Positions 33,138-37,976 of a stretch of DNA of 37,976 bases are shown piece by piece (the stretch's first letter is position 1; each line of letters opens with the position of its first letter). The position numbers and the translations under genes are program-made. Source of the stretch: Alphaproteobacteria bacterium (GTDB taxonomy: Bacteria; Pseudomonadota; Alphaproteobacteria; Acetobacterales; Acetobacteraceae); NCBI GenBank assembly GCA_026400795.1, contig JAPLOJ010000302.1, positions 1-37,976 of the forward strand. The letters are read 5' to 3'. The notes under the pieces are model-generated. The model was not told the DNA's origin. It saw nothing but the letters and a program-made list of their open reading frames with translations, and did no database searches.

Positions 33138-35855
33138 TTAGGCTGCCATTGCCCCCTCAATTTCCGCGAAGCGCGCCCCAGCACGCGGGAGAAGCCGGCG
33201 CAGATAGAAATCCGCCACCGCCCCGTAAGCCGCGCCATCCGCCGCAGCCGCCCGCGCGAGAAGAGCACCCCCCAGCACCCAGCCCACCGCATCCAGATAG
33301 GCAGTCGCGAGCGATTGGCTAGCCTCCGCATCGCGACCTTGTTCGGCCAGCACCGCTTCCGTGGTGCGGGCCAGCCCCTCAGCTGCGGCGCGCAGCCTGG
33401 CATCTGGCAGGGCGGCGATCTCCGCGATAAGGCTCCTCATCTCCGCCCCACCATCGCGGGCGAGCTTGCGGGTCAGCAGGTCAATCGCCTGGATGCCGTT
33501 GGTGCCCTCATAAATCGGGGCAATGCGCGCATCGCGCAGCACCTGGGCGGCGCCGGTATCCTCAATGAAGCCCATGCCGCCATGCACCTGCACGCCGAGG
33601 GACGCCGTTTCCACCCCGCGATCCGTGGCCCAAGCCTTCAGCACCGGGATCAGCAGCGCGAGCCGCGTGCTGGCCGCGGCATCACCCATCAGCTCGGCGC
33701 GGTCGGCAGCCACCGCCGCTTCCAGCATGATCAGCCGGGCCGCGAGCGTGGTCGCGCGCATTTCCATCAGCATGCGCGCGACATCTGGGTGTTCCGCAAT
33801 AGCCCGCCCATTCTGCACGCGCTGCGCGGCATAGGCTTCCGCGAGCCGTAGCGCCGCTGCGCCATGTGCAACACCCTGGGTGCCAACGCCAAGCCTCGCG
33901 TTATTCATCATGGCGAACATGGCTTGCAGGCCGCGATGCGGTTCGCCGACCAGTTCAGCCTCAGCCCCCTCATACAACATGATGCAGGTGGGGCTGCCAT
34001 GGATGCCCATTTTGCGTTCAATGCCACCGCAGCGGAAAGCATTGCGCGCGCCATCGGGCAGGATTTTTGGTGCAGCGAACAGCGAAATCCCGCGCGAGCC
34101 CGGCGGCGCATCCGGCAGGCGCGCCAGCACCAGATGCAGGATATTGCCGGCACAATCATGCTCGCCCCAGGTGATGAAAATCTTCTGCCCGTGCAAGGCA
34201 TAACGCCCATTGCCAAGCGGTTCCGCGCGCGTGCGCAGCATGCCCAAATCACTGCCGGCTTGCGGTTCGGTCAGGCACATCGCGCCGGTCCAATCGCCCG
34301 CGATCAAGGGCGGCAACCAGCGCGCCGCCTGATCCGGCGTGGCGTGATGGCGCAGCAGATCAATCGCGCCGGCCGTCAGCAGTGGGCCGAGCATGAAGGA
34401 GGTATCGGCCGCCATGCCCAATTCCGTCATGGCGGTCCAAAGGCTGAGCGGCAGGCCCTGGCCGCCATGTTCCACCGGCGCCGCCAAGCCCTGCCAGCCG
34501 CCTTCGCGCCATTGGTCGTACAAGGCCGGGTAATGCGCCGGCGTCGTCACCGTGCCATTGGCGTAGCGTGCGCCCTGCTTATCCGCTTCCTGGGCTTTCG
34601 GTTGCAGCGCTTCGGTGCAGAAGCGATTGGCCTCAGTCACAATCTGCGCAATGTCATCGGCTGACAGAGGCGCGCCGGCTGCGTTGGTAAGGCCCGGCAG
34701 GTCAATCAGGCGCGTGAGGCCAAAAATCAGATCCGGGGCATCCCGCCCGGCGGCCCAACCCGGCAGGGCGCGGGCGAGAGCAGTATCCTCCGCCGCCGCG
34801 GCCAGGGCCAGACCCAAAAGCGGGGCGAATTTGAAGCCATGGCCGGAAAAGCCGGACATGACAAAGCAGCCATGGGCGGCGGCTTCCAGGATGAATTCCT
34901 CTTGGTCTTCCACATCGTAATAGCAGGCCTGGGCACCCAAGACGCGATAGCCCGCCGCATTGATCAGGCGAGGACGGGCGAGGGCCAGGATTTCCTCGAT
35001 TTCCGCGGGCGTTGCCGCGCGCGGATCGGCCCCGGCATCGCCCTGGCGGGAAAAGCGGTGATCCCCGATCTTGAGCGCGGTGCCGGCCACCGGGGGCACG
35101 GCGTAGAACCCGCCATCCTCGGCCAGATCAAGCAGCATGGGCGCGGCTTCCCAGGCGGCGCGGAAGCCAGCTGGGGGTTCAAGGCGCACCAGGATTTGGC
35201 GAGAAGGCACCACGCGGCCAGTCAGCCCCGTGCCGAGCAGCTTTGGCCCCCAGGGTCCGGCGGCAAGCACCAGCAGATCGGCGCTGCGTTCCGCGCCATT
35301 GGCCAGGCGCAGTGTTTTGCGCGCCGGTTGGGCGGCGGCAACCTCGGCGGTTTCGAAAACAACACCCTGCGCGGCGAGAAACGCGGCGAGCCCGGCGACA
35401 ATCCGTTCCGCGAGCAGCGCGCCACCGCGCTGCAAGGTGAAGGCGGCGGCGATGCCGGTATCGGACAGCATGGGAAAGCGCGTGGTGATCTGATCCGGCG
35501 CCAAATCAGCGCAAGCATGCCCATCGGACCGCAGCGCAGCCCGGCTTTCGGCGAGCCAGCCACCTTGGTGATTGGCCAGCGCCAACACGCCGGTTTCCAC
35601 GTAATGCCGCGCGCCAAGCGCGGCCCAGATCATGTCCCAAGCCGCATAGGCGGGGTCAACCATCCGCATATAGCCGGCCTGCGCGCCATAGGCGTGGCGG
35701 ATCAGCCGGTGCTGATCCACGGATGCGCCGCGCGGATTTGGAATGGGCGCCTGTTCAATCACACGCACCTGCCAACCAGCGCGGGCCAGCGCCCAGGCGG
35801 TGCAAAGCCCCATGATGCCGGCGCCTAGAACAAGGGCGTTTCGTTGTGCTGCCAT
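33138..35855 (-). CDS. Fusion of sarcosine-oxidase-like flavoprotein and acyl-CoA dehydrogenase
   Basis: A 905-aa protein of two unrelated flavoenzymes. Residues 1-~370 are a DAO-family oxidase: ALVLGAGIMGLCTAWALARAG, GASVDQHRLIRHAYG, Cys311 (the position of covalent FAD attachment in monomeric sarcosine oxidase) and MSGFSGHGFKFAP (332-344). From ~375 on it is a FadE/DmdC-type acyl-CoA dehydrogenase: IFGLTRLIDLPGL, AMCLTEPQAGSDLGMLRT, GQKIFITWGEHD, the QVHGGMGFIEDTGAAQVLRDARIAPIYEGTNGIQAIDLL region and a C-terminal domain. The oxidase lacks its last few residues and the dehydrogenase its first few, so two adjacent genes seem joined in frame near 34730-34745. No known enzyme combines them; deletion or assembly collapse should be considered. 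Confidence 0.85.
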   Translation of the reverse strand: MAAQRNALVLGAGIMGLCTAWALARAGWQVRVIEQAPIPNPRGASVDQHRLIRHAYGAQAGYMRMVDPAYAAWDMIWAALGARHYVETGVLALANHQGGWLAESRAALRSDGHACADLAPDQITTRFPMLSDTGIAAAFTLQRGGALLAERIVAGLAAFLAAQGVVFETAEVAAAQPARKTLRLANGAERSADLLVLAAGPWGPKLLGTGLTGRVVPSRQILVRLEPPAGFRAAWEAAPMLLDLAEDGGFYAVPPVAGTALKIGDHRFSRQGDAGADPRAATPAEIEEILALARPRLINAAGYRVLGAQACYYDVEDQEEFILEAAAHGCFVMSGFSGHGFKFAPLLGLALAAAAEDTALARALPGWAAGRDAPDLIFGLTRLIDLPGLTNAAGAPLSADDIAQIVTEANRFCTEALQPKAQEADKQGARYANGTVTTPAHYPALYDQWREGGWQGLAAPVEHGGQGLPLSLWTAMTELGMAADTSFMLGPLLTAGAIDLLRHHATPDQAARWLPPLIAGDWTGAMCLTEPQAGSDLGMLRTRAEPLGNGRYALHGQKIFITWGEHDCAGNILHLVLARLPDAPPGSRGISLFAAPKILPDGARNAFRCGGIERKMGIHGSPTCIMLYEGAEAELVGEPHRGLQAMFAMMNNARLGVGTQGVAHGAAALRLAEAYAAQRVQNGRAIAEHPDVARMLMEMRATTLAARLIMLEAAVAADRAELMGDAAASTRLALLIPVLKAWATDRGVETASLGVQVHGGMGFIEDTGAAQVLRDARIAPIYEGTNGIQAIDLLTRKLARDGGAEMRSLIAEIAALPDARLRAAAEGLARTTEAVLAEQGRDAEASQSLATAYLDAVGWVLGGALLARAAAADGAAYGAVADFYLRRLLPRAGARFAEIEGAMAA

Positions 35856-35990
35856 GGATCGGAGCCTATGCCGGTTTGGGCAGGGAATGGAAATGCTTGT
35901 TTTATCAAACCGCGAAGGGCAAACCGCCTTTGCCTAGTCGGTGCAAGGCAAGGACCCATCCCGCCAAAGCCAAAAGGAACCCGGCCCGCC

Positions 35991-36377
35991 ATGATCATCG
36001 CCTTCTGGACCCTGCCTTTGACGCTGATTTTCATATGGCTCAGCTTTCGCGTGATCCGTTATCGGCGTGCTGAGCGGATCCCACTTGGGTCGGGCGGTAA
36101 TGCCGCGCTGGAACGCGCCATCAGGGCGCATGCCAATTTCGCGGAATTCGTTCCCTTTGCGGTGCTGCTGCTGATCCTGGCGGAATGGGGTGGCGCCTGG
36201 CCTTGGCTGCTGCATGCGCTTGGGGCGCTGCTGGTCACGGCGCGCCTGTCCCATGGCATGGGCATAGCGAAGGACCCGGAAAATTATCGCTTTCGCGTCT
36301 TTGGCATGATGGGGACCTTCAGCGTCATGGGAATCGCGGCGTTGGCGGCCTTTCTGGGGGCTGTCCTGCGCGGGTGA
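35991..36377 (+). CDS. MAPEG family membrane protein
   Basis: A 128-aa protein with four hydrophobic segments and the MAPEG signature ERAIRAHANFAEFVPF (pattern ERxxxAHxNxxE). The family includes glutathione transferases/peroxidases of eukaryotes; bacterial members are mostly uncharacterised. C-terminal part: LGALLVTARLSHGMGIA and FRVFGMMGTF. ATG 35991 gives the normal N-terminus; AAAGGAA lies 11 bases upstream, slightly far. The 135-bp gap to the divergent oxidase/dehydrogenase gene holds an inverted repeat GGCAAA-CCGCC-TTTGCC (35918-35934). Confidence 0.85.
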   Translation: MIIAFWTLPLTLIFIWLSFRVIRYRRAERIPLGSGGNAALERAIRAHANFAEFVPFAVLLLILAEWGGAWPWLLHALGALLVTARLSHGMGIAKDPENYRFRVFGMMGTFSVMGIAALAAFLGAVLRG

Positions 36378-36431
36378 GGCTTGCGGGATTCGACTGATTG
36401 CGCCCCTTGATGCCCCTTCCCACGGATAGAA

Positions 36432-36447
36432 ATGATCCATGACCTTG
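36432..36447 (+). repeat. 16-bp direct repeat, copy 1, at the VOC gene start
   Basis: ATGATCCATGACCTTG, covering -7 to +9 of the VOC gene. An identical 16-mer is at 36986-37001, at exactly the same position relative to the rhodanese start codon. The repeats bracket the VOC gene and the phzF fragment. Confidence 0.7.
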
Positions 36448-36870
36448 GCTCCCCCGACGCATCCCGCCGACCTCGTCCCCGAGCTTTCGGTGCGCGACCT
36501 CGCTGCAAGCCTTGCCTTCTGGTGCGGGCCCTGCGGCTTCGCCGTGGTCTTCGACCGTCCGGAGCAGGGCTTCGCCTGCATCCAGCGCGGCACGGCGCGG
36601 GTGATGCTGGACCAACTCGGCACGGGCCGGGACTGGGTGACGGCGCCGCTCGAACCGCCGCTTGGGCGGGGGATCAACCTTGAGATAGCGGTCGAGGATA
36701 TCGCGCCAATCCTGGCGGCGCTGGCGGCGGCGGGCTGGCCGCTTTTCCTCGGCCTCGAGGAGAAGACCTACCGCGTCGGCGAGGGCTCGGTGACGGTGCG
36801 GCAATTCCTGGTGCAGGATCCGGACGGCTACCTGCTGCGCTTTTCCGAGGGGATAGGCCATGGCGCTTGA
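36439..36870 (+). CDS. VOC superfamily (bleomycin-resistance/glyoxalase-like) protein
   Basis: A 143-aa protein of the vicinal-oxygen-chelate fold, nearest the bleomycin-resistance-like group: VPELSVRDLAASLAFWCGPCGFAVVFDRPEQGFACIQ opening and VRQFLVQDPDGYLLRFSEGIG close. Activity cannot be inferred. Its codon choice stands apart: Glu is nearly always GAG and Leu often CTC, whereas flanking genes favour GAA. It is followed, with an 11-base overlap, by the first codons of a phzF-like gene, so it looks like a piece of a different gene block. Confidence 0.85.
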   Translation: MTLAPPTHPADLVPELSVRDLAASLAFWCGPCGFAVVFDRPEQGFACIQRGTARVMLDQLGTGRDWVTAPLEPPLGRGINLEIAVEDIAPILAALAAAGWPLFLGLEEKTYRVGEGSVTVRQFLVQDPDGYLLRFSEGIGHGA

Positions 36871-36964
36871 ATTCAAGACCTGCGAAGTCTTCACCGACCA
36901 ACGCTTTGCAGTGCGATCATGCGCGGCTGAACGCTTGTGCGATGACCATGAATGCGGCCTATGA
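36860..36964 (+). pseudogene. N-terminal stub of a PhzF-family (epimerase-like) gene
   Basis: The frame from ATG 36860 gives MALEFKTCEVFTDQRFA, which matches the start of PhzF-family proteins (a conserved 'VFTDxxFxGNP' opening). After codon 17 (36910) the match ends abruptly; the frame goes on with unrelated codons to TGA 36962-36964. The rest of the gene (PhzF proteins are about 260-300 aa) is missing. The sequence after 36910 looks like the native leader of the rhodanese gene. The stub overlaps the end of the VOC gene, the spacing expected for a former two-gene operon. Confidence 0.6.
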
Positions 36965-36985
36965 TGGCGCCGTACTAACGGAGAG

Positions 36986-37001
36986 ATGATCCATGACCTT
37001 G
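36986..37001 (+). repeat. 16-bp direct repeat, copy 2, at the rhodanese gene start
   Basis: ATGATCCATGACCTTG, identical to 36432-36447 and in the same register with the start codon. Only this copy is preceded by a good ribosome site (GGAGAG, about 36980-36985), which suggests it is the original. Confidence 0.7.
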
Positions 37002-37373
37002 ACCGTCCAACAAATGCTTGCCGCCGCCGAAGCCGTGGTGCCGCGCATCAGTGCCGATGAAGCGAAGGGCCTGCTTGGCCGCGCCGATGTGGTTTTCCTG
37101 GATGTGCGCGAACCGGCAGAAGTCGCAGCCTCCGGCAAGGTGCCAGGTGCGCTGACAATCCCTCGCGGCCTGGTGGAATTCCGCGCTGATCCCGCGTCCG
37201 CGCTGCATGATGCGAATTTCGACCGCGCCAAGACCATTGTTGCCTATTGCGCATCCGGCGGGCGTTCCGCGCTGGTGCTGAAGACGCTGCATGATATGGG
37301 CTATGCCAATGTGCGCAATCTGGGCGGCTTCAAGAATTGGGTAGATGGCGAGGGCGAGATCGAAAAGGTCTGA
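36993..37373 (+). CDS. Rhodanese-like sulfurtransferase
   Basis: A 126-aa single-domain rhodanese. VVFLDVREPAEVAASGKVPGAL is the CH2A region, the active-site loop is CASGGR with Cys86, and MGYANVRNLGGFKNWVDG is the C-terminal block. It would transfer sulfane sulfur, physiological partner unknown. Ribosome site GGAGAG about eight bases before the ATG. A possible promoter is TTGTGC-N19-TATGAT (36935-36965), with an overlong spacer. A hairpin at 37383-37408 follows the stop. Confidence 0.92.
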   Translation: MTLTVQQMLAAAEAVVPRISADEAKGLLGRADVVFLDVREPAEVAASGKVPGALTIPRGLVEFRADPASALHDANFDRAKTIVAYCASGGRSALVLKTLHDMGYANVRNLGGFKNWVDGEGEIEKV

Positions 37374-37382
37374 CCTTCAGTT

Positions 37383-37408
37383 GGGGATCGCGCCAATACG
37401 CGATCCCC
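37383..37408. terminator. Hairpin between convergent rhodanese and tctC genes
   Basis: A perfect 10-bp stem, GGGGATCGCG (37383-37392) with CGCGATCCCC (37399-37408), loop CCAATA, in the 50-bp gap between the two convergent stops. Neither strand has a T-run after it, so it may act as a weak bidirectional terminator or as 3'-end protection. Confidence 0.6.
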
Positions 37409-37423
37409 GAGTTGCACAGGCTT

Positions 37424-37976
37424 CTATTGCGGTTGAATGCCCGCCGCGCGTGCTGCGTCGCCCCATTTCTTCATCTCGGCTTCCGTCAAGGCGCGCATTT
37501 CTTCTGGCGTGTTGGAGGTGATTTCAGCGCCTAGCGTCTTGTGGCGTTCTACCACGATTGGCGCTTGCAGCGCAGCACGGATATCGGCGTTGAGCTTCGC
37601 CAGCATGGGTGCGGGAATGCCAGCCGGGCCAATCACCATGCCCCAGGTTGAAGCCTCAAAACCCGGCAGAAAGGCTTCGCCAAGGGTTGGAACATCAGGC
37701 AATTGCGGGCTGCGGCGCGCGCCGGTGGTGGCGATGGCTTTCAAGGTACCGGCCTGAATATGCGGCAGCGCTGCCGGCACCGTATCAAACATGATGTTCA
37801 CGCGATTGGCGATCAGGTCCGGATGCGCCTGGGTGCTGCCGCGATAGGGCACGTTTTCCAACTTGATCCCGGTGCGTTCGGCAAACAGCACAGGCGCCAG
37901 ACGCACCACGCCGCCCGTGCCGGCAAAGGTCACTCCCGGATTGCTCTTGGCGTATTCCACCAATTCAGCATGCGTA
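37424..37976 (-). CDS. TctC/Bug family solute-binding protein, C-terminal part
   Basis: The gene runs off the window's right end; about 183 C-terminal residues are seen, starting THAELVEYAKSNPGVTFAGTGG. Family features are ENVPYRGSTQAHPDLIANRVNIMFD, PELPDVPTLGEAF-type region (here PQLPDVPTLGEAF) and EASTWGMVIGPAGIP. It is a second, distinct Bug receptor; compared with the one at 21995-22978 only the family pattern is shared. The signal peptide and any neighbouring transporter genes are outside the window. Confidence 0.9.
   Translation of the reverse strand, partial: THAELVEYAKSNPGVTFAGTGGVVRLAPVLFAERTGIKLENVPYRGSTQAHPDLIANRVNIMFDTVPAALPHIQAGTLKAIATTGARRSPQLPDVPTLGEAFLPGFEASTWGMVIGPAGIPAPMLAKLNADIRAALQAPIVVERHKTLGAEITSNTPEEMRALTEAEMKKWGDAARAAGIQPQ

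Noticed and set aside
35918-35934. Inverted repeat GGCAAA-CCGCC-TTTGCC in the divergent gap before the MAPEG gene
   Set aside because: It may be an operator, but the arms are short, GC-rich repeats are common here and no regulator gene is adjacent; not claimed as a functional site.
1-37976. tRNA, rRNA, CRISPR arrays, insertion sequences with transposase, integrase or phage genes
   Set aside because: None was recognised on either strand by reading; the VOC segment with direct repeats carries no transposase.

Overview
The window comes from an alphaproteobacterium, most probably of the Rhodospirillales/Acetobacteraceae type. The reasons are the Caulobacter-like flagellar gene order (fliF-fliG-fliH/flbE-fliN-flbD), a CckA-type kinase next to flhB, FlbT/FlaF, orphan TctC (Bug) receptors, and hopanoid-type squalene genes (hpnC/D/E) joined to carotenoid genes. 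The family assignment is inference; no rRNA or marker phylogeny could be run.

Region 1 (1-21951) is a flagellar cluster. The plus strand starts with flgC (3' end only)-fliE-fliQ-fliR-flhB-cckA. A long minus-strand operon follows in transcription order fliF-fliG-fliH-fliN-flbD-flhA-flhF-flhG (13.2 kb down to 4.3 kb). The hook genes diverge: fliK-flgD on minus and flgE-flgK-flgL on plus. The 312-bp gap between fliK and flgE holds two good sigma-54 promoter matches, one per direction, fitting control by the sigma-54 activator FlbD encoded here. Then come the flagellin gene fliC, behind an AT-rich palindrome-bearing leader, and flbT/flaF. flbT has an out-of-frame internal deletion that joins its N-terminus in frame to flaF.

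Region 2 (21995-33053, all minus) holds an orphan TctC receptor and then a carotenoid operon. In transcription order it reads crtN, crtP, a PlsC-type acyltransferase (broken), a CrtQ-like glycosyltransferase, an hpnC-hpnD fusion, hpnE, an aldehyde dehydrogenase and a GNAT acetyltransferase. From crtP through the dehydrogenase each stop overlaps the next start by four bases. The set matches the chemistry of staphyloxanthin formation (C30 desaturation, terminal oxidation to aldehyde and acid, glycosylation, acylation), but with HpnC/D/E making squalene in place of CrtM. The likely products are glycosylated C30 carotenoic acids; the final acylation is doubtful because that gene is frameshifted.

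Region 3 (33138-37976) is mixed: a 905-aa fusion of a sarcosine-oxidase-like flavoprotein to a DmdC/FadE-like acyl-CoA dehydrogenase, a MAPEG membrane protein, a VOC protein with different codon choice, the first 17 codons of a phzF-like gene, a rhodanese, and the 3' part of a second TctC receptor.

A theme of the window is junctions that look like deletion scars: flbT/flaF, the acyltransferase, the oxidase/dehydrogenase fusion, the phzF stub and perhaps hpnC/hpnD. They are either real lesions and fusions or assembly artefacts, and read mapping across them would tell. A palindromic repeat also occurs twice, after cckA and inside the 3' end of crtN.
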